This document shows, piece after piece, positions 49,742 to 59,660 of a stretch of 64,000 nt of DNA (the first letter of the stretch is position 1; each line of letters starts with the position of its first letter). This stretch comes from Emiliania huxleyi CCMP1516 (taxonomy: Eukaryota; Haptophyta; Isochrysidales; Noelaerhabdaceae). Under the pieces are notes generated by a model. That model had not been told where the DNA came from. It saw only the letters and a program-made list of their open reading frames with translations, and ran no database searches. The translations under genes were made by a program, and so were the position numbers. The stretch is from the NCBI RefSeq assembly GCF_000372725.1, contig NW_005198537.1:68873-132872 (forward strand), read 5' to 3'.

Positions 49742-50659
49742 ATGCCGGCTGCTACCGCTGCAGCATCTGTCGCCGCCGCGAGCAGCTACCCTTCGTCTGT
49801 CACGCTCTCCAATGGTGCTATCTTTCCGCTCGCATCGTTCGGCCTCCAGATATACGATGACGCGACCGCAGAGAAGCTGACGCTGCTCGCCATCGAGGCG
49901 GGCTTCCGCAACTTCTTCGCATCGGTGCTCGCGCGGAACCAGGCGGGCTTTGCGCGAGCCATCAAGCGGTGCGGCGTCCCGCGCGAAGAGCTCTTCATCT
50001 GCGGCAGCGTCGTATCGAACCGGGCGGTCGATGAGGACACGGCCTACAGCTTCACTCAGCTAGGGTGCAGGGAGAACATGGAGGCGTTCGGTACCGGCGG
50101 GATCACTCATCTCGATATGATCATGCTAGACTACCCCGGCCCAAGCGACGCCTGCATAAGAGGACAGTGGCGGGCGTTCGAGGAGATGCAGTCTGCGGGC
50201 CTCGTCCGCAGCCTCGCCGTGAGCAACTTTCGGCCGGCTCAGCTGGACGTTGTGTGTGCGACCAAGAAGGCGGCTCGGCCGGTCGTCAACCAGCTCCCGC
50301 TCTGCGTGGGATACCACGACAGCGGCGTCATCGCGGCCAACGCGCGGCGCGGCGTCCACGTCCAGGCCTGGTCGCCGCTGGGGAATGGCCGACTCACGCG
50401 CCTCTCTCGCGACGCGGCCGACGCCAAGGAGCTCTGCTCCGAGATTGGGCGGCGGCACGGCAAGACAGGGTTTCAGGTGGCGCTGCGCTGGCTCACGCAG
50501 GCCGGCGCGAGCTTCACCGTGGAGGCGAGCAGCGCGGAGCACTTTCGCGACGACGTCAGCCTCTTCGATTTTGAGCTGAGCGTTGAAGAGATGGCCGCGC
50601 TCGAGCGAATTAACAAGCAGCCCGAGCTGGAGGGCTCCGTCACGGGGCCGAATGCTTGA
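49742..50659 (+). CDS. Aldo-keto reductase homologue lacking the catalytic tetrad
   Basis: 305 residues from the first ATG (49742), no introns. The AKR fold is clear: TLSNGAIFPLASFGL at the start, VPREELFICG, a WRAFEEMQSAGLVRSLAVSN block, ARPVVNQLPL, VHVQAWSPLGNGRL and a C-terminal FDFELSVEEMAALE. The active-site motif normally GYRHIDTA..Y.NE reads GFRNFFASVLARNQ, so Asp becomes Phe and Tyr becomes Ala. The FITTKLW Lys is Ser (FICGSVV) and the LIHWP His is Asp (LDYP). All four tetrad residues are changed, and the coenzyme PKS motif reads VEAS. This is probably a pseudoenzyme with a structural or regulatory role. The reading frame is intact, so it is not a pseudogene. Confidence 0.85.
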   Translation: MPAATAAASVAAASSYPSSVTLSNGAIFPLASFGLQIYDDATAEKLTLLAIEAGFRNFFASVLARNQAGFARAIKRCGVPREELFICGSVVSNRAVDEDTAYSFTQLGCRENMEAFGTGGITHLDMIMLDYPGPSDACIRGQWRAFEEMQSAGLVRSLAVSNFRPAQLDVVCATKKAARPVVNQLPLCVGYHDSGVIAANARRGVHVQAWSPLGNGRLTRLSRDAADAKELCSEIGRRHGKTGFQVALRWLTQAGASFTVEASSAEHFRDDVSLFDFELSVEEMAALERINKQPELEGSVTGPNA

Positions 50660-51025
50660 GTCAGGCTTCAGGCTGCGGTCTGCGTCTGGGTCTCTGTGAA
50701 AACTATGAGAGAGAGTGAAGTCTGATGACTCTTGGTGAAGAAAAGAGCTCACAAAAAGATACATGCACATGTGCGGACCAGGGACCTAGTCCTACAGGGA
50801 CGGCCGAGAACACTACACAAGAGAGCCACACAGAGTGAGGCACGCACATGCGACATCTCATGGCGAAGGTGCCGTGTACTCTACCTCTCTGTCTCTACCT
50901 ATATTGAATTGACGTATTGAGATGTGCCAAGTGCTGTGACACAGCGCGCGGAGTCAGCTAGACCTAGAGATCTGACACCGCGCGGCTACTTCACACACAA
51001 CCTACCTCGGCTGCGTGCACTGCGG
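50660..51025. other. Convergent intergenic region
   Basis: 3' flanks of the AKR-like (+) and M64 (-) genes. No supported gene. Confidence 0.5.
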
Positions 51026-53158
51026 TCATGCGAGGAGGAGCGGCACTGTGCACTCGCGATCCGCGAGAGAGGCGTCTCCAAAGGAGGCCGCCCCCGCCTC
51101 CTCGGAGAGGGGGCACTCGTGCCGCACCCGCGCAGCCCCACTGCCGCCGCACGGCACGCACCTCGCCTCCCGCGACACGTCCTGCAGGCCGTACTCGCCG
51201 TACTCGAGCCCCGCCTCTGCCTCGCAGAAGCAGAGCTCCGACTGCACGGCGAAGGAGCGAACCTCCGCCGTCGACACCTCCACCGCCACCCGCCAGCACC
51301 GCTCGCGCGCCGGCGCAGACATCCTCGGCACGAGCAGCTCGACGGCCGTCGCGCCATCGCCGCCGCCCGCGCGCTGCGACCCGCTCTGCGGCATGTCCAC
51401 GCCCTCGCCCGCCGCGCCGTCCCCGTGCGGGAAGAGCCGCACGCGCAGTCTTTCCGTCGGCACGCGCGCGCGGCGGAAGGCGCCGAGCGGCGCCACGGCC
51501 GCCTCGATGCGAGTCTGCGCGGCGGAGGGGCGGCCGCCTCGCCTCGCGGAGGAGAGGCGCACCCAGTGCAGGAGGGAGATGCGCGAGGCGGCGGCGCCCG
51601 CCGAGGAGAGGAGGTTGCGCCAGAGCGCCTCGGTGCAGATTGGGCAGAGCGTGGAGGAGAGCATCTCCCGCATCAAGCACGAGTCCTGCGGGGGAGCGGG
51701 GCGAAGACGGCGGCTTGGCCGACGCCGAGAGAGCGCCACCACCACTAGCCGAAGCCCCGTCGCCTGCGTCGGGCGGTAGCCGATTCGCCGGCCGGCGCGG
51801 CTGAAGACCGGGAAGATGCCGACGGCGCCGCGGGTTCGGTCGCCGCCGTCCGCGCCGCCAAAGCCGCGCGCAAAGGCGTGCACCATGATGTGGCAGAGGG
51901 TGGGTCGGGCGGCGCGGGCGGCGGCGAAGACGAGGCTGTGCTTGCCGGCGGAGAGGGCGGCGGCGTCGCTCGTCTCGAGGCGGAGGAACTGGCGGTCCTG
52001 CTGCAGCCGCAGCTTGGTGGCCGTCGGGGCGCCGTCGAGGCTCAGCGCCACGTCCTCGGGGTGGGCGACGCCGGAAACCGACCACGAGATGCGCAGCTCC
52101 TACAGGGAAGGGCTGCCAAGGGGTTCCCCCCGAAGCTTCCAGAGAGACGGACCACGGGGTGCGCTGCTCCTCCCACCCGCCCGCCGGCACGTGGAACGAC
52201 ACTCTGTAGGGCGCTTCGGCGCCGAGCACGCGCCACGGGTGGTCAATGTGCAGCAGGGTGGAGCTGGCACCGCTCGCCTCGCGCCACGCAGACTGCCGCT
52301 CGAGCGGCGGAGGCAGCCAGGCCGACCAAGGCACGCACGGCCACACCAGCCGTCGGCCACGGCGTCGCGGACCCTCGTCGCGCTCGCACAGCCGGGCCGT
52401 CTCCGCAAAGTTGTCGCCCGAGTAGTCGCCGCCTAGACGCAGCGGCGTGTGGCTCTTCTTCGAGTGCGCTGCTGCGCGTGATGAGCCTGTCCGCACGCCC
52501 TCAGACCTCCGTCGTACTCCTCGCCAAGGTCCGCGAGCGCGTGAGCGAGCTCGTGCCGCGCCGAGATGGCGCCGCTCGTCGGCGAGTTTGTGATCATCGT
52601 CACCCCCTCCGCCGCCATGCCGCCGTAGAGGGGCTCGTTGACGAGCAGCACCAAAAAGTCGCAGCCCGGGCAGCCCAGCGCCTCGCGGCAAGCGGCGCGA
52701 GCACGAGGCAGTGTCACGTTTGAGTCGAGGATCGCGCGCAGCGGCTCGTCGCGAGCGCGGTAGCAGCGGAAGGCCGTATCGGCGGGGCCGCCTCGGCCGA
52801 TTTTGCTCGCGGCTGACCTGAGATAGACGGCGTGGACGTTGATGAGGGCACTCACGCCAAAAAATGTGGCGCCGCGGGCCGAAAAGTAGCTTCGCGTGGC
52901 ACGGTCTGCGTCCGCGAAGAAGTGGTCCGCGCGAGTGTAGGCCTCGCTCAGCAGGACGACATCCACCGTCGTTGCCCGAGGCCCGCTTTCGTGGAGCGTG
53001 CGGCTCTCCCAGTCCCGGCGAGGCTGACTCCGCTGCTGCCTGCTGCCGTCGCCGCCGGCCATGCTCAGCGTGCTGCCGATCGCACGCGTGTGGAGGACTG
53101 CCTGCAGCAGGAGCGTGGCCGCGGCGACGCATGGCGGCAGCCAGCGACGCCATCTCAT
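51026..53158 (-). CDS. M64-family (IgA-peptidase-like) zinc metallopeptidase
   Basis: Four exons: 53158-52507, 52432 to about 52135, 52099-51764 and 51685-51026. The introns are 74 bp (GT-AG), about 35-50 bp (unclear donor) and 78 bp (GC-AG, CAG|GC). The start MRWRRWLPPCVAAATLLLQA is a signal peptide or membrane anchor. VDVVLLSEAYTRAD and a DTAFRCYRARDEPLRAIL block precede the zinc site RHELAHALADLGEEYDGG (H202, E203, H206 and a downstream acidic ligand). Then come GGGDYSGDNF and, across the third intron, YRPTQDSCLMREML with CPIC, the M64 C-terminal hallmark. The C-terminal 150 residues add a Cys-containing beta-rich domain. Probably a secreted or luminal peptidase; the substrate is unknown. 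Confidence 0.85.
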
Positions 53159-53175
53159 GGCGATCGGCGATGGCG

Positions 53176-53360
53176 AGGCCTGGGGCATACAACAGCGCGC
53201 CCTGGGCTGGCGACAGAGGCCCCGCCCACCCAGGGTACCCTCTCGAGGGACCCATTGGGTAGCTCTTTCGAGGGCTCGCCGGGGCTCTGCTCCAAGAGAC
53301 CTCGAGAGAGCGTGCGTGTGCCTCTACTCGCCAGGCCCTGGGGCATACAACAGCGCGCAA
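53176..53360 (+). repeat. Direct repeat GGGGCATACAACAGCGCGC
   Basis: The segment around TGGGGCATACAACAGCGCGC occurs at about 53180 and 53339, 159 bp apart, just upstream of the M64 gene. An imperfect CTCTCGAGGG/CTTTCGAGGG pair lies between. Confidence 0.88.
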
Positions 53361-54172
53361 GAAGAATTTTACAAGCATGTCGCACAACACGATTCTTCAC
53401 GCGACAGGCAAGGCACGGGCGACGGCTTCCTCAGAAGCCGTCGTCCTCACCGTAGCCGTCGTCGGACCCCCAATCAGGGGGACAGTCGAATCCGCGAGCA
53501 CCGTGGTGCTCGCCGAAAATACCATCCCCATCCCACTCCCCCTCATCCCACCCCCCCCCACCCGCGCGCCTACCCCGCCGATGGCCGGTGGGGCGGGAAA
53601 CCCCGCCCCACCCACCATTGCGCAGCAGGGGTTCGAGGTCCTCGCTGAGCAGCAGAAGCCGCCCAGCCCGGACCTCGTCCCTCCACCCCTCCCTCTCCCA
53701 GCACCGGTCACCAGCCCAACCCTCCACCACCACCACCTCCCCACGCCTCAAGCCCGAGCCCCCTTCGGCCGCAAGAAGAATTTTAGCGTCAAAGAAGAAT
53801 TCTTAAAAAGGCCAAGAAGAATTCTTCTCTAGGGCAGCCGCACGCACAGGTGCACCGAAGAAATCAAGGGCTTTTGGCTGCAGTGCAGGGCCCCACATCG
53901 AGGTCTCAGAGAGCGCAGAGGTGAATGAAAAAAATCGTTTTCCTTTTTCTTAATCTCGGTATACGGTATGCCTCATCTCCAATCAATCAATCTTCCCTCG
54001 ACGTAGCTCTACCTTCACAAATAGATGCACAGCGCGCACGGTTGGGCCGAGGCCCCAAAGTGGGCCAGGCTCACCACCCGCGGCCAAGCAGCATGCACAC
54101 GGCAGCGAATCCCACGCCCGCCTCTGAGGGCGCGGCGCGGGGCGTCCGCTGCAGCGGACGAGACGGCGTCGC
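53361..54172. other. Intergenic, low-complexity; one Pro-rich ORF of doubtful value
   Basis: A + frame (53377-53832) would give a Pro-rich 151-residue peptide, but its composition follows C-rich DNA and no motif is seen. AAGAAGAATT occurs four times (53359, 53772, 53789, 53813). No gene is called. Confidence 0.45.
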
Positions 54173-55107
54173 TCAGTTGCCGGTGGCGGCGAAGAGGCCC
54201 TTGCCGAAGGTGATCATGTCGCCGACGTACGGCAGGTTCGCGTCGGCCGCCGAGAAGGGCGCCATGACCTCGCCGTCGTACGGCTTGATCTTGCCGGCGA
54301 GGGCCGGGACGGCGCCCGGCACCTTGGCTTCCGAGATGAGCGAGAAGAGGCCGAGCATGGCGAGGCGGCCGTTGTTGACCTCGATGTTGAGCTTCTTGGC
54401 CTTCTGCTCGGCGGACAGCTTCTTTGTGAAGCCGAACGGGTCGAAGAGGTTGAGCGGCACCGGGTGCGGGATCTCCTTGAAGGTGGGGAAGTAGCCCGGC
54501 TTGCCGCCGCGCATGTAGTGCTTGGTGCCGTCCTGCTCCAGCACGTACGCCGACTCGGACCAGAACTCGAAGAAGCCGATGATGAGCAGGATCTGGAGGC
54601 GCGCGCCCTGCGCCGAGGGAGGGAGGGCTGTGAGGGCCCGGGGAGTGGAGGCGCGACCCGTGACGGTGTGCCTGCGGCGTGGCGTCCCAGACGGCGGGCG
54701 CGGAGAGGCCGTCGAAGGAGGAGTAGTCGGGCAGGGAGGTCGAGAGCGCCCACGGCCAGCGGATCCCGTTCTCGTGGATGCAATATCCCACGAATCCCGC
54801 CATCGCAACGCGGCCGTGCTTCATCTCAGCATGGCGGAGGAACCCGACGGTGGCGTCGTTGCCCTGGTCCCAAAAGTCCTGGTCGCCGAGCTTGAGCGGG
54901 TCGAAGTAGCCGAGCACCGGGTTCTGCGTCTTCGCGAGGCCGCGGAGGTCCTCCGCCATGACGACGGTGCGGGAAGGCGCCTGAGCGACAGCAAAGAGAG
55001 CGCCTCGCTGGTGGCCGCTGTGGCGACGGTCACTGTGTGGGAGTGGCGCGTACCGCGGGCCGAGCGACGGGCGCGAACGAGGCAGGAGTGAGCGCGACGG
55101 AGAGCAT
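54173..55107 (-). CDS. Fucoxanthin-chlorophyll a/c-binding LHC protein
   Basis: Three exons: 55107-55054, 54980-54672 and 54607-54173, with a 73-bp GT-AG and a 64-bp GC-AG intron. [18 protein letters not shown] then [16 protein letters not shown] is the leader used by FCPs of plastids with four membranes (signal plus transit peptide). Mature features: [18 protein letters not shown], helix 1 with the chlorophyll ligands in [17 protein letters not shown], helix 2 [36 protein letters not shown] and helix 3 [17 protein letters not shown]. It binds chlorophyll a/c and fucoxanthin in the thylakoid to harvest light. About 265 residues with the leader. Confidence 0.95.
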
Positions 55108-55325
55108 ATACACACACATGTATATATTAAAGCGAGATGCGGTGCCAGCGAGGGGTGCCAGTAGAGTGTGCGCGCAGTATTTTCTTTTTGTTTGGGTTTA
55201 TGCCCGCAGCCGAGGTGATGGCGTCGACGCGTTGGTGGTATCGGCTCGGCTTGTGGCGTCGCGCATCATGGCGTTGCGCGCGCGCAGCGCCTCGAGCTCG
55301 TTGGCACTCGTTCGACGATAAATAA

Positions 55326-57170
55326 ATGCTGAGGAAGCTCCTCGCTGGGTGGAAGGAGGCCCGGCCAGCCTTGAGGGAGTCGCGGAGGAGAAGGGATAAC
55401 GGAGGCAACGCAGGCACGGGCCAACAGCCAGTGGGACGAACGAGGGCCGCGACGGGCGGCTCAAGCGGGAGGGAGCGGAGACAGTCGGCAGCGAGCGAAG
55501 TGGGTGAGACTGATGATGCCCCCTCGACTTAGGGAGCGGTTCAGCTGCTGGGCGGGCTTCAGGGTGGTGCTCACGCGAAAAGGAATCGACGCGATGTACA
55601 AAGCATACAAGAAGGGGAGAAAGAAGAGGAGAGACGCCAGTGATGACGAAGCAGAGACTAGCCCGCAGACGAGAGCAGGGCAGACCCGGGACGGGGGAGT
55701 CGGAGCAGACGGCATCGGCCGCCGAGGGAACGTTGGGAAGAGGCACGAGGAGGACGGCGAAGAGATTAGGAGCAGCAGGGACCCGAGGGACCATGTGGAA
55801 GACGGCTAGTGCTAGTCCCCCATATCGGGAGGACGACCCCGGCTAGTCGCCGACCACACCCACAAAGAACCCTGCACAAAGACCGCAGGGCGCAGTGCTT
55901 GCCATTTACTGGTATAGCCCACCAGAACAATCAAACACTCTACGGCCAAAACAATCAAACGGTGGTAAGATTTACCACGACTTCTGAGGCAAAATCTGAC
56001 AAAAATCGGAGAAATCGGCAAAATGCGGTATTTCCCAGGTATACCGGGTATTTTGCCAATTTGGGTGAATGTGAAAAGAATTTGGCCGCAAACCAGCCTC
56101 AGACTCGGCTCAGAGCCCAAAAAATTGATGATTCCACGGAGTTTCGTATTTTACCATACCACTCCCCAGGAAGCAGGAGCTAGAATTATCAGTAAATGTG
56201 GCAAGCACTGCTCTGGCCCAGGGAGGGGACTTGCTCCTTTTTACCCATCTCCTAGTAGAGGTGTCCGCTTATTCGACGGTAATGGGGCTAATCTCGGTAT
56301 CGCGGGGTGCAGGCTCCGAGGCTGCCCCAGCCATCCGCATGTTGCCGCCCCTTGCTCAAGCCTTGCAGGACCCCAACACGCAACAGCGCCACACCCAGAG
56401 GGTAAATAAACAAATAAAACGGGCACCTCTGCTAGGAGATGGGTAAAAAGGAACAGGTCCCCGCCCTGCGGTCTTTGTGCAGGGTTCTTTGTGGGTGTGG
56501 TCGGCGACTAGCCGGGGTCGTCCTCCCGATGGGGGACTAGCACTAGCCGTCTTCCACATGGTCCCTCGGGTCCCTGCTGCTCCTAATCTCGTCGTACATC
56601 CTCCTGCTGATCTCCGCAACATCCTGCTCCCTCCCTCGTCTCGCCCTGCGCGTCTGCTCCGCCTCCCCGTCGTCTGCCCTGCGTCGTCTGGCGACTGGTC
56701 TCCTCCATAGTCGGTTGAGGTCGCCGTCCTCCTCGTGCCTCTTCCCAACGTTCCCTCGGCGGCCGATGCCGTCTGCTCCGACTCCCCCGTCCCCGGGTCT
56801 GCCCTGCTCTCGTCTGCGCTAGCTTCTGCTTCGTCATCACTGATGTCCGTCCTCTTCTTTCTCCTCTTGTTGTATGCTTTGTACATCGCGTCGATTCCTT
56901 TTCGCGTGAGCACCACCCTGAAGCCCGCCCAGCAGCTGAACCGCTCCCTAAGTCGAAGGGGCATCATCAGTCTCACCCACTTCGCTCGCTGCCGACTGTC
57001 TCCGCTCCCTCCCGCTTGGGCCGCCGTCGCGGCCCTCGTTCGTCCCACTGGCTGTTGGCCTGTCCCCACGTTACCTCTGTTATCCCTCCTCCTCCGCGAC
57101 TCCCTCAAGGCTGGCCGGGCCTCCTTCCACCCAGCGAAGAGCTTCCTCAGCCACTCAATGTGTTCCTCTC
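55326..57170. mobile_element. Large inverted repeat, probable rearranged transposon
   Basis: The left arm 55326-55900 (+) is repeated on the minus strand at about 56470-57170, with the right arm carrying about 100 bp extra internally. Near the centre a second nested inversion pairs about 56215-56265 with 56418-56468 (GGAGATGGGTAAAAAGGA), and TGGCAAGCACTGC at 56199 pairs with 55894. The left arm is a 5'-truncated copy of the 3' part of the right-arm ORF. The DNA between the arms (55900-56200) includes AT-richer bases. Confidence 0.85.
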
Positions 57171-57726
57171 TCTTCATTATGCGCGCGGTAGCCTCATCGT
57201 TGAGCTGGATCCACCTCTGCACCGCTCCCGTCGCCGCCTCGGCCACGACTTGCAAGTTCCTCGTGACCCCGGCGCCAAGGTCCCTCCGGCTCTTCTCCGA
57301 GAGGTCATCTGCCAGTGCTGGCAACACCCCCCCGACAGCTGGGGCTAGTGCATCGTACCCGTCCTCATCCAGCACCCTATAGCGTGAGCCCTTCAGCGCA
57401 GCGACATGCGCTATCCTCAGCGTCTTCAGTGTATCCTTGGAGTCGGGTGCCGCCTGTGCTACTTTGCTGATCGCCGTCCCCGTCTGCGCTCGCGCTACTC
57501 TGAGGAACCATCTGGCCTGCTCCCTATTCCCCAGGCAGGCGCCGCTAAGCAAGTGCGCCATTGTCACCCTAGGCGGGTTCTCATCTTCCTCGGTCCATTG
57601 CTGCGCGGTCGCAGCGAGGTGCGTGAATGGCCGCGCTCTGTGTAGCGCGAGGCATATCCTGGCCACCTCCGCGTTGAGCTCACGGCCCTTCTCCGAGCCG
57701 AGCGGCTCTTTATCCTTGCCCATCAT
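56356..57726 (-). CDS. Transposon-like ORF of unknown function
   Basis: The frame is open from about 57887, with the first ATG at 57726; the stretch upstream (EDPLTRFLPRWDEFEVGTR) also looks coding, so the true start may lie in another exon. Residues 1-250 read as a helical, charged protein (SEKGRELNAEVARICLALHR, AHLLSGACLGNREQARWFLR, EHIEWLRKLFAGWKEARPAL), then RERFSCWAGFRVVLTRKGID and a basic/acidic tail. The last 100 residues run into the repeat loop and are probably not functional. No transposase or polymerase motif is recognised. The truncated inverted copy at 55326 supports an element origin. Confidence 0.45.
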   Translation of the reverse strand: MMGKDKEPLGSEKGRELNAEVARICLALHRARPFTHLAATAQQWTEEDENPPRVTMAHLLSGACLGNREQARWFLRVARAQTGTAISKVAQAAPDSKDTLKTLRIAHVAALKGSRYRVLDEDGYDALAPAVGGVLPALADDLSEKSRRDLGAGVTRNLQVVAEAATGAVQRWIQLNDEATARIMKREEHIEWLRKLFAGWKEARPALRESRRRRDNRGNVGTGQQPVGRTRAATAAQAGGSGDSRQRAKWVRLMMPLRLRERFSCWAGFRVVLTRKGIDAMYKAYNKRRKKRTDISDDEAEASADESRADPGTGESEQTASAAEGTLGRGTRRTATSTDYGGDQSPDDAGQTTGRRSRRAGRDEGGSRMLRRSAGGCTTRLGAAGTRGTMWKTASASPPSGGRPRLVADHTHKEPCTKTAGRGPVPFYPSPSRGARFICLFTLWVWRCCVLGSCKA

Positions 57727-58047
57727 GACCTGCGTCCCGTTTCTGTCGGACAGCGCCCGTGTCCCGACCTCAAATTCGTCCCACCGAGGTAGGAAGCGCG
57801 TAAGCGGATCCTCCTGGAGTTCGGCGTCTCTTACCCACGCGCCGTGCCTCTGCCTGTGGGTGGGGTCTGGCTCTGGGGAGACGCTAAACTATGACGGCTG
57901 AGATGACATGCGTACCTCTATATGCGCGGGGATTGTCTGTTTTCTTCACCACGGCCTTCATTCTATCTGCCGTCGGCATGACATCCTTACTCACACGAAG
58001 AAGATCCCCTTTGGTCGCCGGCTGAGCGGCTCCCCCCGGTTACCTCC

Positions 58048-59250
58048 TCACGGCAGCTCCACGTGGCACGTGTCGCCGAGGGTCTCGCGGCGCAGGAGGA
58101 GGATGCGGTTCGACGCCGGGCGGGAGGGCGAGTCGAGGCGCGTGGCGACCACGTCGCGCTCGGCGGCAAACTTCTCCACCGCCGCCTCGAGGCGTGCCTC
58201 GCACTCCGCCACCGCCGCCTCTACAGCAGGCTGCACCGCCGCCCGCACAGCCGCGTCGCGGACGGCGGCGAAGGCCTGCATCGCATCCTGCAGCGCCGCC
58301 TCCCTCTCCGCCGCGGCTGCCTCCACCGCAGCCTGCGCCGCCGCCTCGGCCGCCGCCCCGCGCTCCGCAGCGAGCATGCTTGCCGCCGTCGCCAGCAGCG
58401 CCTCGTGCCGCGCGATGAGCTCCGCCTCCCGCTCCGCAGCCGCGCGCCGCTCGTCCGCCGCGCCTCGCAGCGCAGACGCGACCGCCGCCCCCGCCCCCGC
58501 AACGGCGTCGGCCAGCAGCTCCTTGAGCGCCTCAACCTCGCCCGCCGCCGTGCCCGCACCGCCGCCGGCACCGCCGCCCACGTGCAGGTGCAGATGCACT
58601 CCGCCCTCCGCTCCGCCCTCCGCTCCGCCCTCCGCTCCGCCCTCCGCTCCGCCCTCCGCCCCGCCCTCCGCCCCGTCATGCAGCTCCGCCGGCCGACGCG
58701 GCAACTCGCCGCGCGGCTCTCGACCGCCGCCGCCGCCTCCGTGCACCACCATCGGGTAGCCCCACCTCTCTCGCGCCTCCACCTCCTCGTCGGCCGCCGC
58801 GGGGGCGGGGGCAGGGGCGGGGGCGGGGGCGGGGGTGGAGGGCGGAGGCGAGCAGGAGACGCCCTTGGACCTCTGCCAGCACTCGGCCTCGGCCGCCGCC
58901 GCCGACTTGGCGGCGGCCGCCCTCGCCACCGCCGCTGCCCTCGGCGAGGGCCTGCTCCCCGGCGGTGGTGGGGCCGCAGCGGGCTCGCTGGTGACGCTGG
59001 TGAGCTGCTCAAACGCATCCGTGAGAAGCTGGAACTCGTGCGCGGCGGTCGCGCTCGGGTTCTGATCAGGGTGGCACAGCTTTGCTCGCTCGCGGAATGC
59101 GGCTCGGATCGCGGCCGCCGAGGCTCCGCGCTGCACGCCGAGCAGCTGGAACCCGTCGAGCGCCGTGATGGAGCTTGCGCGCGGGCTGCACGCGCCGTTC
59201 GGCCGGGCGGGGCAAGTCCAGGAGGTCGCGTGCAGGAAGACTAGCATCAT
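58048..59250 (-). CDS. DnaJ (J-domain) protein
   Basis: An intronless ORF of 400 residues. The J-domain lies at about residues 32-85: FQLLGVQRGASAAAIRAAF, RERAKLCHPDQNP with the HPD tripeptide, then HEFQLLTDAFEQL. No Gly/Phe region or zinc finger is visible, so it is a type III (DnaJC) co-chaperone that recruits an HSP70. The middle is Pro/Ala-rich with GGAE units (GAEGGAEGGAEGG), encoded by a TCCGCTCCGCCC tandem repeat at about 58598-58670. The C-terminal 150 residues form a long Ala/Glu/Arg helix, probably a coiled coil. The N-terminus (MMLVFLHATSW) is hydrophobic and may be a short signal. Confidence 0.85.
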   Translation of the reverse strand: MMLVFLHATSWTCPARPNGACSPRASSITALDGFQLLGVQRGASAAAIRAAFRERAKLCHPDQNPSATAAHEFQLLTDAFEQLTSVTSEPAAAPPPPGSRPSPRAAAVARAAAAKSAAAAEAECWQRSKGVSCSPPPSTPAPAPAPAPAPAAADEEVEARERWGYPMVVHGGGGGGREPRGELPRRPAELHDGAEGGAEGGAEGGAEGGAEGGAEGGVHLHLHVGGGAGGGAGTAAGEVEALKELLADAVAGAGAAVASALRGAADERRAAAEREAELIARHEALLATAASMLAAERGAAAEAAAQAAVEAAAAEREAALQDAMQAFAAVRDAAVRAAVQPAVEAAVAECEARLEAAVEKFAAERDVVATRLDSPSRPASNRILLLRRETLGDTCHVELP

Positions 59251-59660
59251 GGCTGGTGTAGTTGGCCAACTGGGCCAGGAAAAAGTTGGAGGGAGCTACG
59301 ACCTCGGATGTGATGACATTTAGCTGGTTTTCTCCCTTTTATTGATATCTTACTACCTACCTGATATTGAGTAGCGTCCACCCATACCGCGTTGGTGTCC
59401 AGTCCGAGCCTGGCTGTTCTTCACCTTACTACCTACCTACCTAGGAGGGTAAGGAACAGGGGGGGCGGGGGGAGACCAACAGGGAGGGGGGGGCTTCTTG
59501 AGCTTCATCTTCAAAGAAGAAATCGACCGCCGCGCAAAAAACCCCTGTTAGAGTGCCTCCTGATTGATTCCTCCTCCTGTACTGAAAAAGAAAATTAGAA
59601 AACAATGCGAGCACTCTGGCGTGACAGGCCTGAAGCACCTGGACACACACACACACACAG

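Noticed and set aside
53377..53832. Pro-rich ORF
   Set aside because: Composition is explained by C-rich low-complexity DNA; no splice or domain support.
58063..59244. 393-codon + ORF opposite the DnaJ gene
   Set aside because: Arg-rich antisense shadow; the HPD J-domain on the other strand is decisive.
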